Positions 33,111 to 41,730 of a stretch of 64,000 nt of DNA are shown piece by piece. The notes under the pieces were generated by a model. The model saw nothing but the letters and a program-made list of their open reading frames with translations, ran no database searches and had not been told where the DNA came from. Origin of the DNA: Paradesertivirga sp965650335 (GTDB lineage Bacteria; Bacteroidota; Bacteroidia; Sphingobacteriales; Sphingobacteriaceae); NCBI GenBank assembly GCA_965650335.1, contig CBFGOI010000008.1, forward strand, positions 1-64,000, written 5' to 3'. The position numbers and the translations under genes are program-made. The first letter of the stretch is position 1, and every line of letters begins with the position of its first letter.

Positions 33111-33851
33111 CTATTCCTCCTTCATAAAAGAAAGTTCCTTTTGAAATAATTTAGCATACTTCCTTCTGTCGAATTTATACAAAGTGGCCGCCCTGTACGA
33201 TACTCCACGTTGCTTTTCGTCAAGTTCTTTCAGAATATCGTAGTTTAACATTTTCTTCCTGAAATTTCTTTTGTCCAGCTTCCTGTTCAGGATGGCTTCA
33301 TATACATGCTGCAACTGCGTTAGCGTAAACTTTTCTGGCAGCAGCTCGAAGGCAATTGGCTGATAACTTATTTTACGACGAATTTTCTGAAGACTTTTTT
33401 CAAAAATAGCGGTGTGGTCGAACGCTAATTTAGGAAGATCGGATACGGGATGCCAGAAAGCTTTCTTCGCAAAATGTGTTACCGGTTTCAATTCCTTATG
33501 GCCTGTAAGCCTAATCATAGCATAATAGGCTACAGTTATTACACGCCCTTCCGGATGCCTGTCTACCTCGCCAAAAGTATAAAGCTGCTCCATATATATA
33601 TCGCGTAAGCCTGTAAGCTCATACAGAATACGCTCGGCAGCTACATCAATCCCTTCATTATGCTCTACAAACAATCCAGGCAGGGCCCACCAGTCCTTAA
33701 ACGGATCGGTATTACGCTCAATCAACAAGATTTTTAGCTCGCCTTCCTGAAAACCAAAGATGACGCAATCTATGGTAAAAACAGATTCAAATATGGGTAG
33801 AGATGCTTGCAAGATATTTAGTTTAGCCTTTGAATGATAATATTTACGCAA
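33111..33851 (-). CDS. NUDIX-domain transcription regulator (NrtR/AraR-like)
   Basis: 246 aa if the TTG at 33851 is used; no ATG precedes the domain, and a TTG at codon 14 is an alternative. N-terminal NUDIX-fold domain (about 20-150): TIDCVIFGFQEGELKILLIERN, WWALPGLFVEHNEGIDVAAERILYELTGL, where the Nudix box is degenerate (no REXXEE), as in regulators that bind but do not cleave ligand. C-terminal winged helix about 165-240, with LPEKFTLTQLQHVYEAILNRKLDKRNFRKKML, the region typical of NrtR-type repressors. Divergent from pfkA; an inverted repeat at 33885-33899 lies between. Likely a sugar- or nucleotide-responsive regulator of the glycolytic neighbours (inference). Confidence 0.88.
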   Translation of the reverse strand: MRKYYHSKAKLNILQASLPIFESVFTIDCVIFGFQEGELKILLIERNTDPFKDWWALPGLFVEHNEGIDVAAERILYELTGLRDIYMEQLYTFGEVDRHPEGRVITVAYYAMIRLTGHKELKPVTHFAKKAFWHPVSDLPKLAFDHTAIFEKSLQKIRRKISYQPIAFELLPEKFTLTQLQHVYEAILNRKLDKRNFRKKMLNYDILKELDEKQRGVSYRAATLYKFDRRKYAKLFQKELSFMKEE

Positions 33852-33884
33852 AGGTGAAAAAAAAAATTTGCAATAATTTACTTA

Positions 33885-33899
33885 GTGTAAAAAATACAC
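33885..33899. promoter_or_regulatory. Candidate operator between NUDIX regulator and pfkA
   Basis: GTGTA-AAAAA-TACAC, a perfect inverted repeat with a 5-base spacer, immediately upstream of the pfkA -7 box (33901-33908) and 34 bases upstream of the regulator start. Position suits repression of pfkA and autoregulation. Confidence 0.5.
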
Positions 33900-33900
33900 C

Positions 33901-33908
33901 TATATTCG
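33901..33908 (+). promoter_or_regulatory. -7 box of pfkA
   Basis: TATATTCG fits TAnnTTCG, 17 bases before the TTG start of pfkA at 33926. It directly abuts the inverted repeat, consistent with regulation at this site. The -33 element is unclear (TTTA at a 20-nt spacing). Confidence 0.5.
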
Positions 33909-33925
33909 TAAAAAAAATAATACAC

Positions 33926-34909
33926 TTGAGTTCAATTAAAAAAATAGGTGTTTTTACTTCAGGCGGCGATGCTCCTGGAATGAACGCATGTATACGTGCA
34001 GTAGTTAGAACAGGCCTGTATTTAGGCAAACAAATGGTTGGTATCCATCAGGGATATCAGGGTATGATCGAAAAAAAGTTCAGTGATATGGACTCAAGAT
34101 CGGTATGTCATATTATTCAACAAGGGGGCACCATTTTAAAAACAGCCCGCTGTATGGAGTTCAGAACTCCCGAAGGACGTGCTCAGGCCTATAAAAATCT
34201 AAAGGAAGAAGGTATTGATGCCCTGGTTGCCATTGGCGGCGATGGTACCTTTACAGGAGCCGAATTACTATCGAGAGAGTTCGACATCCCGGTAATGTGT
34301 ATTCCGGGAACGATCGACAACGATTTATATGGTACCGATTTTACACTGGGTTACGATACTGCAACCAACACGGTAATTGAAGCCATCGATAAAATCAGAG
34401 ATACGGCTGCATCTCACGACAGGTTATTCTTCGTTGAGGTGATGGGTCGCGATTCTGGTTGTATTGCTCTACGTGCAGGAGTTGCCGGAGGCGCAGAAGC
34501 GATTTTGCTTCCTGAAAAAGAAACTGGCATTGATGACCTGATCGAAAAACTTGAAGCAGGTGCGGATAAAAACAAGACTTCGAGTATCGTAATTATTGCA
34601 GAGGGTGAAAAGAATGGCGGAGCCTATAATGTAGCTAAACATGTTAAAGAAAAATTCAATTATTACGACATTAAAGTGACCATTTTAGGGCACCTTCAAC
34701 GAGGTGGCTCACCTAGCAGTTTCGACCGGATTCTTGGAAGCCGTATGGGCTATGCTGCTGTAAATGCCCTGGAAGCCGGAGAAACCCGAAAGATGGTAGG
34801 CTTGCGAGGAAACAAAATGCAACTTACAGAACTTACTGAGGCGATAAACAATCATTCATTCAACCTTGAGGAGGACCTGATGGAAATGTCCCATATCTTA
34901 GCTCTTTAA
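33926..34909 (+). CDS. pfkA: ATP-dependent 6-phosphofructokinase
   Basis: 327 aa from the TTG at 33926, which gives the family's usual N terminus SSIKKIGVFTSGGDAPGMN; the upstream open frame runs through the promoter. Motifs: GGDAPGMNACIRAVVR (ATP site), GGDGTFTGA, PGTIDNDLYGTDFTLGYDTA (catalytic TIDND), EVMGRDSGCIAL, and LGHLQRGGSPSSFDR. It phosphorylates fructose-6-phosphate. Its stop overlaps the ATG of the second BadF kinase (TAATG), so the two are coupled. Preceded by a divergent NUDIX regulator with an operator-like palindrome. Confidence 0.95.
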   Translation: MSSIKKIGVFTSGGDAPGMNACIRAVVRTGLYLGKQMVGIHQGYQGMIEKKFSDMDSRSVCHIIQQGGTILKTARCMEFRTPEGRAQAYKNLKEEGIDALVAIGGDGTFTGAELLSREFDIPVMCIPGTIDNDLYGTDFTLGYDTATNTVIEAIDKIRDTAASHDRLFFVEVMGRDSGCIALRAGVAGGAEAILLPEKETGIDDLIEKLEAGADKNKTSSIVIIAEGEKNGGAYNVAKHVKEKFNYYDIKVTILGHLQRGGSPSSFDRILGSRMGYAAVNALEAGETRKMVGLRGNKMQLTELTEAINNHSFNLEEDLMEMSHILAL

Positions 34910-35757
34910 TGATCGCAGTAGTCTATAGCGGTTCCAGATTTGCCGATTGGAAGCTTTCCGATAAAGGAGAAATTGTTTCTGCTTTCAAAACCTCGGGAAT
35001 TAATCCATTCTTCAATGATGAAAAAGCTATAACCCTTCTTCTGAATAAAACCAACGAGTTAATATATCATGCAGAAGAAATAAAACGAATTTATTTCTTT
35101 GGCGCCGGAGCTTTTTCTAAAAGCCGGCAAAAGATCGTCGAAGATGCATTCACAAAGTTTTTCAGGTTCAGCAAAGTTGTTGTAGAACATGATTTAACAG
35201 CGGCTGCCATCGCAAGCTGCAACGACAAGCCCGCTTTGGTAGGCATTTTAGGAAGCGGATCGAATGCGGCCTATTTCTCAGGAAAAAAAATCAAAGAGAA
35301 TAACTACGGACTTGGTTATGTGCTGGGCGATGAAGGCTCTGCCAATTGGCTGGGCCGGATGCTCTTAAGAGATTATTTGATCGGTGATCTGCCCAAAAAA
35401 ATAGAACAGGCTTTTAATCAGAAATATTCGCTGGACAGGAAACAAATTCTTGATAAAGTATACAAGCAACCCTATCCTGTTTTATTTTTAAGCTCCTTTG
35501 CTGATTTGCTGCTCGACCACCAAAAAGAAGAGTATGTAAAAAAACTGGTTATTAGCGGTTTTGAATGTTATTTCGAAACTTATATTATTCCTCTTTCAAA
35601 ACAGCATCAAAACTTACCTTTGCATTTTGCAGGAACAGTTGCTGCCGGTTTCGAAACATGGTTAAAAGACAGTGCTAAAAAATACGGATTCTCGATAAGT
35701 TCGGTTATCAAAGAACCGATCTATAATGTCTTAGAATATTACGCGAACAAAAATTAA
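34909..35757 (+). CDS. BadF/BadG-type sugar kinase, paralogue of the kinase at 32206
   Basis: 282 aa. Same ASKHA architecture as the upstream paralogue: FGAGAFSKSRQKIVEDAF, VVEHDLTAAAIASCNDKPALVGILGSGSN, LGDEGSANWLGRMLLRDYL. The N-terminal phosphate-1 loop (VVYSGSRFADWKL) is altered: the GGxxxTxx glycine and Lys/Thr residues present in the paralogue (DGGSTKTNW) are missing, so catalysis may be weak or the substrate different. Translationally coupled to pfkA, which suggests a role in feeding or controlling glycolysis. Confidence 0.85.
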   Translation: MIAVVYSGSRFADWKLSDKGEIVSAFKTSGINPFFNDEKAITLLLNKTNELIYHAEEIKRIYFFGAGAFSKSRQKIVEDAFTKFFRFSKVVVEHDLTAAAIASCNDKPALVGILGSGSNAAYFSGKKIKENNYGLGYVLGDEGSANWLGRMLLRDYLIGDLPKKIEQAFNQKYSLDRKQILDKVYKQPYPVLFLSSFADLLLDHQKEEYVKKLVISGFECYFETYIIPLSKQHQNLPLHFAGTVAAGFETWLKDSAKKYGFSISSVIKEPIYNVLEYYANKN

Positions 35758-35840
35758 ATCATATGGATATTCAAAAGCATAAGGTAAATTTGCCGGCTAA
35801 TGATATTCGTTATAATTAGAAACAAATAAATAACAATAAA

Positions 35841-36839
35841 ATGAAAATTGGAATTAACGGTTTCGGCCGTATTGGCCGTTTAGCTTTTAGAGCAGCTTCA
35901 TTACGTAATGATATAGAGGTTGTGGGAATTAATGACCTGGTTGAGCCAGATTACATGGCTTATATGTTAAGATATGATTCAACGCATGGTAAGTTCGAAG
36001 GAACAATAGAGGTAAAAGATGGTAATCTGGTTGTAAACGGAAAAACTATCCGTGTTACTGCGGAAAAAGATCCTGCCAATTTGAAATGGGATGAAGTTGG
36101 TGCTGAGGTTGTTATTGAATCAACTGGTTTATTCTTAACTCAAGACACAGCTGGAAAACACATCCAGGCTGGTGCTAAAAAAGTTGTTATGTCTGCACCT
36201 GCAAAGGATGATACTCCAACTTTTGTAATGGGTGTGAATCACAAAGAATTAAAAGCTGATCAAAATATCGTTTCAAACGCATCTTGTACTACTAACTGTC
36301 TTGCTCCTATCGCTAAAGTATTGAACGATAAATTCGGAATTCTTGAAGGCTTAATGAGCACAATACACGCGGTTACTGCTACTCAAAAAACTGTTGATGG
36401 TCCTTCTGCAAAAGACTGGAGAGGCGGACGTGGCGCTTATCAAAACATCATCCCTTCTTCTACAGGTGCTGCAAAAGCGGTTGCTTTAGTAATCCCTGCA
36501 TTAAAAGGCAAATTAACAGGTATGGCTTTCCGTGTACCAGTTGCTGACGTTTCTGTTGTAGATTTAACAGTTAAATTAGAGAAATCTGCTTCTTACGAAG
36601 ATATTAAAGCAGCGATGAAAGAAGCTTCTGAAGGCGAACTTAAAGGCATTTTGGGTTATACTGAAGATGAAGTTGTTTCTGCTGATTTTATTGGAGAAAC
36701 CCGCACTTCTGTTTTTGATGCAAAAGCAGGAATTGCATTGAATGATAACTTCGTTAAAGTGGTATCATGGTACGATAACGAGTGGGGTTATTCAAACAAG
36801 ATTATTGATCTTGTTCAATTAATCGGAACTTTAAAATAA
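35841..36839 (+). CDS. gap: Type I glyceraldehyde-3-phosphate dehydrogenase
   Basis: 332 aa, the expected length. N-terminal NAD-binding INGFGRIGRLAFRAA, NDL at 31-33 for NAD specificity, catalytic Cys149 in SNASCTTNC, and SWYDNEWGYSNKI near the C terminus. It oxidises glyceraldehyde-3-phosphate to 1,3-bisphosphoglycerate in glycolysis. It lies 83 bases after the kinase gene and has its own terminator; pfkA, kinase and gap may share a transcript. Codon use is biased to frequent codons, as expected of a highly expressed gene. Confidence 0.98.
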   Translation: MKIGINGFGRIGRLAFRAASLRNDIEVVGINDLVEPDYMAYMLRYDSTHGKFEGTIEVKDGNLVVNGKTIRVTAEKDPANLKWDEVGAEVVIESTGLFLTQDTAGKHIQAGAKKVVMSAPAKDDTPTFVMGVNHKELKADQNIVSNASCTTNCLAPIAKVLNDKFGILEGLMSTIHAVTATQKTVDGPSAKDWRGGRGAYQNIIPSSTGAAKAVALVIPALKGKLTGMAFRVPVADVSVVDLTVKLEKSASYEDIKAAMKEASEGELKGILGYTEDEVVSADFIGETRTSVFDAKAGIALNDNFVKVVSWYDNEWGYSNKIIDLVQLIGTLK

Positions 36840-36857
36840 GCTACATAATACATTTAG

Positions 36858-36889
36858 AAGCCCTGCAAATTCATTGCAGGGCTTTTTTA
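36858..36889 (+). terminator. Rho-independent terminator of gap
   Basis: AAGCCCTGCAA, 5-base loop, TTGCAGGGCTT followed by TTTT. Perfect 11-bp stem, 19 bases after the stop. Confidence 0.88.
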
Positions 36890-36927
36890 TTTATTGCCGG
36901 CCCCATCACAACAGCTCTGCCATAAAT

Positions 36928-36966
36928 AAAAAAAGGCCTTCTGAATATCAGAAAGCCTTTTTTTAT
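36928..36966 (-). terminator. Terminator of GH31-glgB
   Basis: AAAAAAAGGCxTTCTGA, ATA loop, TCAGAAxGCCTTTTTTT, with one C-A mismatch. It is U-rich on both strands. On the minus strand it ends the GH31-glgB transcript just after the glgB stop at 36980. Confidence 0.8.
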
Positions 36967-36979
36967 TTAGTTTTTTATA

Positions 36980-38992
36980 CTACCAAAACTTGGCGGTGCG
37001 GTTAAATCTCTTTAAAACCACCCCCGTAAGTGGCGGAAGATTTATTGCAGCCGATTGCGGTTTACCCTGCCAGTGCACTGGCTCAGAAGAAAACTCCTGC
37101 TGGAGTTCAAAGCCACTACCGTAAAATCTTTCTTCATCCGAATTGAATATCACCTGCCAGTCGCCGTGATGAGGCAAACCAATACGGTAATTTGGTCGCG
37201 GAACCGGTGTCATATTTAACACAACTACAAGCTTGTCATCTGCATGATTACCCTTACGGCAATAAACCAGTACCGATTGCTCCGAATCATTCACTTCAAT
37301 CCATTCAAACCCATCCCACTCGAAGCTCTTCTCATACAAGGCAGTTTCCTTTCTATATAAGTGATTCAGGCCTTTCACCAATTCTTTCATGCCTTTATGA
37401 GGAGCGAACTCCAACAGGTGCCAATCCAGCGAAAGATTTACGTTCCATTCTGAAGTTTGAGCAAATTCATTGCCCATATATAAAAGCTTGGCCCCCGGAT
37501 GAGTGAACATATAGGTGTATAGCAGGCGAAGATTAGCAAAGCGCTGCCACTCGTCGCCAGGCATTTTATAAATCATAGACTGCTTACCGTGCACCACTTC
37601 ATCATGTGAAAGCGGTAACATAAAATTCTCGGTAAAGGCATAAACCGTACTGAAAGTAATTTGGCTATGATGATATTTGCGGTGAACCGAATCCTGCTCA
37701 AAATATTTGATCGTATCATTCATCCAGCCCATCATCCATTTCATTCCAAAGCCAAGGCCTCCGGTAAACACAGGCCGGCTCACGCCAGGGAATGCTGTAG
37801 ATTCTTCTGCGATGGTTTGAACGTCGGGAAAGGCTGAATACACCGCCACGTTAAATTCTTTTAAAAAACTGATTGCTTCCAGGTTCTCACGTCCGCCAAA
37901 TTGATTAGGAATCCATTCACCTTCTTTCCTGGAGTAATCGCGGTACAGCATTGAGGCCACGGCATCCACACGTAAGCCATCTACATGGAAGCGGTCAAGC
38001 CAAAATATTGCGTTACTGATAAGGAATGAACGCACTTCATTTCGTCCATAATTAAAAATGTACGACTTCCAGTCAGGATGAAAACCTTCTCGTTCATCGG
38101 CGTGCTCATAAAGATGGGTTCCGTCAAACTTGTATAAGCTGTGTATATCTCCCGGAAAATGCGAAGGCACCCAATCCAGGATTACTCCAATTCCATTTCT
38201 GTGGAGCTCTTCGATCAGAAACATTAAATCCTGTGGAGTGCCATACCGGGACGATGCAGCGAAATAGCCGGATACCTGGTATCCCCATGAGGGATAATAA
38301 GGATGCTCCATTATGGGCATAAACTCAACATGAGTAAAACCCATTTCTTTAATATAAGGAACTAAGCTCTCGGCTAATAAGCGATATCCCAAAAATATGT
38401 CAGGATTCTCGGGACTGCGCATCCAGGAACCCAAATGCATTTCATAGACCGAGTACGGACGGGTGAGTGAATTGTTCTCATGGCGGTTTTCCATCCAGTC
38501 GGCATCGGCCCATTCGTACCAGGTATCCCAAACTATCGAAGCAGTGCGTGGGGGTTCTTCCCAGCGCAAAGCATAGGGATCTGACTTTTCAAGCTCTTCT
38601 CCCTGGTTAGAACGTATATAAAACTTATAAACCTCCCCGTTTCCAATATGAGGTATAAACCCTTCCCATATACCTGAACTATCCCAGCGTACAAATAGAG
38701 GATGCGACTCTGGATTCCATCCGTTAAAGTTTCCTATTACAGAAACGATTGCTGCATTGGGAGCCCACACAGCGAAATATGTACCGGTGCGACCATCAAC
38801 CTCAACAACATGAGACCCAAGCTTCTCGTATAATTTGTAATGTTTCCCGGATCGGAATAAATGAATATCGAAATCTGTTAGTTTAGAAAATACAACTACA
38901 TTGTTTTCTAAAGGTTTGGCAGTAGCGACTGGCATTTTACCAGCTGCTACAGATGTGCTTTTTACGGACTTCGCTTTCTTTTTATTCTCCAT
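36980..38992 (-). CDS. glgB: 1,4-alpha-glucan branching enzyme
   Basis: 670 aa. N-terminal CBM48 (about 60-165, with YFAVWAPNAAIVSVIGNFNGW), then GH13 catalytic domain: YEMHLGSWMR, GVILDWVPSHFP, DGLRVDAVASMLY (nucleophile Asp), TIAEESTAFPGVS (acid Glu), and MLPLSHDEVVHG. The C-terminal all-beta domain is complete. It makes alpha-1,6 branches in glycogen. The first 30 residues are Lys- and Ala-rich, an unusual basic extension. Coupled to the upstream GH31 gene through a TAATG overlap; glgA and glgC are not in the window. Confidence 0.96.
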   Translation of the reverse strand: MENKKKAKSVKSTSVAAGKMPVATAKPLENNVVVFSKLTDFDIHLFRSGKHYKLYEKLGSHVVEVDGRTGTYFAVWAPNAAIVSVIGNFNGWNPESHPLFVRWDSSGIWEGFIPHIGNGEVYKFYIRSNQGEELEKSDPYALRWEEPPRTASIVWDTWYEWADADWMENRHENNSLTRPYSVYEMHLGSWMRSPENPDIFLGYRLLAESLVPYIKEMGFTHVEFMPIMEHPYYPSWGYQVSGYFAASSRYGTPQDLMFLIEELHRNGIGVILDWVPSHFPGDIHSLYKFDGTHLYEHADEREGFHPDWKSYIFNYGRNEVRSFLISNAIFWLDRFHVDGLRVDAVASMLYRDYSRKEGEWIPNQFGGRENLEAISFLKEFNVAVYSAFPDVQTIAEESTAFPGVSRPVFTGGLGFGMKWMMGWMNDTIKYFEQDSVHRKYHHSQITFSTVYAFTENFMLPLSHDEVVHGKQSMIYKMPGDEWQRFANLRLLYTYMFTHPGAKLLYMGNEFAQTSEWNVNLSLDWHLLEFAPHKGMKELVKGLNHLYRKETALYEKSFEWDGFEWIEVNDSEQSVLVYCRKGNHADDKLVVVLNMTPVPRPNYRIGLPHHGDWQVIFNSDEERFYGSGFELQQEFSSEPVHWQGKPQSAAINLPPLTGVVLKRFNRTAKFW

Positions 38993-41466
38993 TATCTCTG
39001 GACCTGAATCTCTTTAAAGTTTTTATTGGCTTTTATTATAACACGTTTAAGGTGATCAAAGTTTAAACTCTTATAATGCACTTCCTTACCATCTACCAAG
39101 ACTTTTGATGGTTGGAAAGGTAAACCTATAAATTTTAGTTCATATGTTTCATATCTCGGAGTATATAATCCTTCAGAACTTTGTTTTATGGTACACGACA
39201 AGGCATCCCCTTTTACTACAAACTTTTTCTCGGTATAGATATCTTGCTCGTAAGCAAACGTATCGCCATGATCTTCGTAATAAAATGAATTTACCTCAAT
39301 GTCTGAATAATAGATTTGAAATTTAATCTCGTCAGGCTCAATTTCGCCAACATACTGCATTAACGGCCATTCAGGAATCACGGAACCCGCTTTAGCGAAA
39401 ATCGGCATACTGTCTAACGGAGTTGGAACTTCATGTTCTCTGCCACCTTCCATGAGCTCATGCGTCCAATAGTTATACCATTTACCTTTCGGCAAATAAA
39501 CCATTTTTGATTGTTGCCCCGGTTCAAATACAGGAGAAATAAGGATTTTATCTCCAAAAGTAAATTCGTCTTCTCTCCCCCGGTTTAAAGGAACATCCTG
39601 CTCAAGCATCACCATCGGACGTAAAATCGGGAAACCGTATTTGTGGTGTTCCCAGTATGCCGAATAAATATAAGGCATCAGCCGGTAGCGGAGCTCAATA
39701 AACTTGCGGTTTATATCTTCATATTCTTTGCCGAAGCTCCATGGTTCGCGTTCGCGGGTATCACCTGCAGAGTGCGCACGCATAAATGGCGAAAAGACCC
39801 CTAACTGAATCCAGCGTGTAAACAATTCACCATCGGGTTCGCCCGTAAATCCACCAATATCGGTACCACACATAGATATCCCGGAAATGGATAAACGCTG
39901 ACACTGTATGGATGCAAGTTTTAAATGATCCCAGGAGGCAAGATTATCTCCTGTCCAAACTGAAGAATAACGTTGCACTCCAGCATATCCTGAACGGGTG
40001 ATTGTAAACGGGCGCTTATTTTTAAACAGCTTTTTTAAGCCATCATAGGTTGCACGTACCATTTGCATACCATACACATTATGCGCCTTACGATGCGATC
40101 CGCGGTGCCCATCATATTGATGTCTGACATCATTAGGAAAAGATCCGGATCCAAACACTGCAGGTTCGTTCATATCGTTCCACACACCTGCAACGCCATC
40201 GTCTACTAACCCTTTAAATAGAGTTCCCCACCATTCTCTTACTTCCGGATTGGTATAATCGGGAAACTGACAGCGTCCTGGCCATACATGGCCTTCCATG
40301 AAATAATCGTCGCTTCGGCGACAAAAATATTTTTTCTCTTTTCCTTCTTTAAATACCCAGTAATTATCATCCACTTTAATACCAGGATCAATAATTACAA
40401 CCGTTCTGAACCCATCGTCAAGAAGTTCTTTAATCATCTTCTTTGGATCTGGGAAATATTTTTTATTCCAGGTAAAGCAGCGATAGCCATCCATGTAATC
40501 AATGTCAAGATACAGAGCATCACAAGGAATTTTTCGGTCGCGGAAGTTCTTAGCCAAAGCCTTTAACTTGCTTTCCGGATAGTAACTCCAACGGCACTGG
40601 TGATATCCGAGGGCCCATTGCGGAGGCATTGGATGGGTTCCGGTTAAGCTATGGTATCGCTTAACAACGTCCATCATATGCGGGCCATGAATATAATAAT
40701 ACTGCAGCTCGCCGCCATCAGCCCAGAATGACGTTTTATCGACATCCTGATGAGCGAAATCGAAATGGGTTTTATATGTATTATCAAAGAAAATTCCGTA
40801 ACAGATATCCTCTTTAACACCTAAATAAAACGGAATAGCCCTGTATAAAGGATCCTGATCTCTGGCAAAAGAATAAGTATCGGTAGCCCAGTTAAGGAAT
40901 CGCCGTCCCCTGATATTAAAGGTGGTCGGCTTATCGCCTAATCCGTAGAATGATTCGTCAGGACTGCACTGTTTTGTACAATACACATAATAACCGCCGA
41001 AATCCACATTTTCTTCCCAGTGCATGGTAGAATAATCGCTGTTGATTACCCGACTTGCATTATCTTCAAACGAGATAAGAAAATCCTTTTTGTCGATTAC
41101 ACAAGCTACTGTATTAGTCTCAACTCTATAATTTTCTTCAGTTTCTTTAAATGAAAATACGGTTGCGTGCTGTTCTAATTTAGGCACAGCATAAGAAAAC
41201 TCATCTAAAAATGTTCCGTGGGGCGCTAACTTTACTCGTATAATTTCATCACTCACGACTTTTACTTCTACTACTGCACTACCGTCAGAAAAGTAAAAAT
41301 TATTATCCTGTTGACTATATTCTACAACACTCTGCAGATAAACTTTTTCAATGGGCTTTAAACCAATAATAGGGTTGTTTACATGGTGCACCCCCTCTTC
41401 TAACTGCTCTATACTAAACTCAGGTAGTTCCGGCAATTCCGGTAAAGGCTCTTTCTCGTCTGTCAT
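38992..41466 (-). CDS. Glycoside hydrolase family 31 alpha-glucosidase
   Basis: 824 aa. No signal peptide, so cytoplasmic. The N-terminal beta-sandwich (about 40-280) leads into the GH31 barrel. Catalytic nucleophile Asp431 in GVWNDMNEP and acid/base Asp507 in VWTGDN are present, with YHQCRWSYYP (about 288-297) and GCTDIGGF-like SMCGTDIGGFTGEPDGELFTRW. Likely an alpha-glucosidase or alpha-xylosidase acting on alpha-glucans. It is the first gene of a two-gene operon with glgB, suggesting degradation and remodelling of stored glycogen. A Pro/Glu/Leu-rich repeat (PELPELPEF) opens the protein. Confidence 0.95.
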   Translation of the reverse strand: MTDEKEPLPELPELPEFSIEQLEEGVHHVNNPIIGLKPIEKVYLQSVVEYSQQDNNFYFSDGSAVVEVKVVSDEIIRVKLAPHGTFLDEFSYAVPKLEQHATVFSFKETEENYRVETNTVACVIDKKDFLISFEDNASRVINSDYSTMHWEENVDFGGYYVYCTKQCSPDESFYGLGDKPTTFNIRGRRFLNWATDTYSFARDQDPLYRAIPFYLGVKEDICYGIFFDNTYKTHFDFAHQDVDKTSFWADGGELQYYYIHGPHMMDVVKRYHSLTGTHPMPPQWALGYHQCRWSYYPESKLKALAKNFRDRKIPCDALYLDIDYMDGYRCFTWNKKYFPDPKKMIKELLDDGFRTVVIIDPGIKVDDNYWVFKEGKEKKYFCRRSDDYFMEGHVWPGRCQFPDYTNPEVREWWGTLFKGLVDDGVAGVWNDMNEPAVFGSGSFPNDVRHQYDGHRGSHRKAHNVYGMQMVRATYDGLKKLFKNKRPFTITRSGYAGVQRYSSVWTGDNLASWDHLKLASIQCQRLSISGISMCGTDIGGFTGEPDGELFTRWIQLGVFSPFMRAHSAGDTREREPWSFGKEYEDINRKFIELRYRLMPYIYSAYWEHHKYGFPILRPMVMLEQDVPLNRGREDEFTFGDKILISPVFEPGQQSKMVYLPKGKWYNYWTHELMEGGREHEVPTPLDSMPIFAKAGSVIPEWPLMQYVGEIEPDEIKFQIYYSDIEVNSFYYEDHGDTFAYEQDIYTEKKFVVKGDALSCTIKQSSEGLYTPRYETYELKFIGLPFQPSKVLVDGKEVHYKSLNFDHLKRVIIKANKNFKEIQVQR

Positions 41467-41483
41467 TCAATTCCAATAAACAC

Positions 41484-41518
41484 GCTGATAATCTATAGCA
41501 TCGGATGATATTATCAGC
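41484..41518. repeat. Inverted repeat upstream of GH31
   Basis: GCTGATAAT, 17-base loop, ATTATCAGC, 18 bases before the GH31 start on the minus strand. It may be a leader hairpin or binding site. No terminator-like T tract on the minus strand. Confidence 0.4.
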
Positions 41519-41730
41519 TTTTAAATATACTACCTTCTGAACGGCTATAGACGTTCTTAGTTTTAAAGGTTAGTTAATAATATCTTATATCTTGCAAGTA
41601 TACTAAATACCAATCCTAAAATAGGAAAAATGTTGAAACACCGATACCAATTCGGCAAATAAAATCAGTGGATTTCTTTAAAGACAATTTGATTGAGCCT
41701 GAGATTTTATTTATTATTATAATTCTCGAT

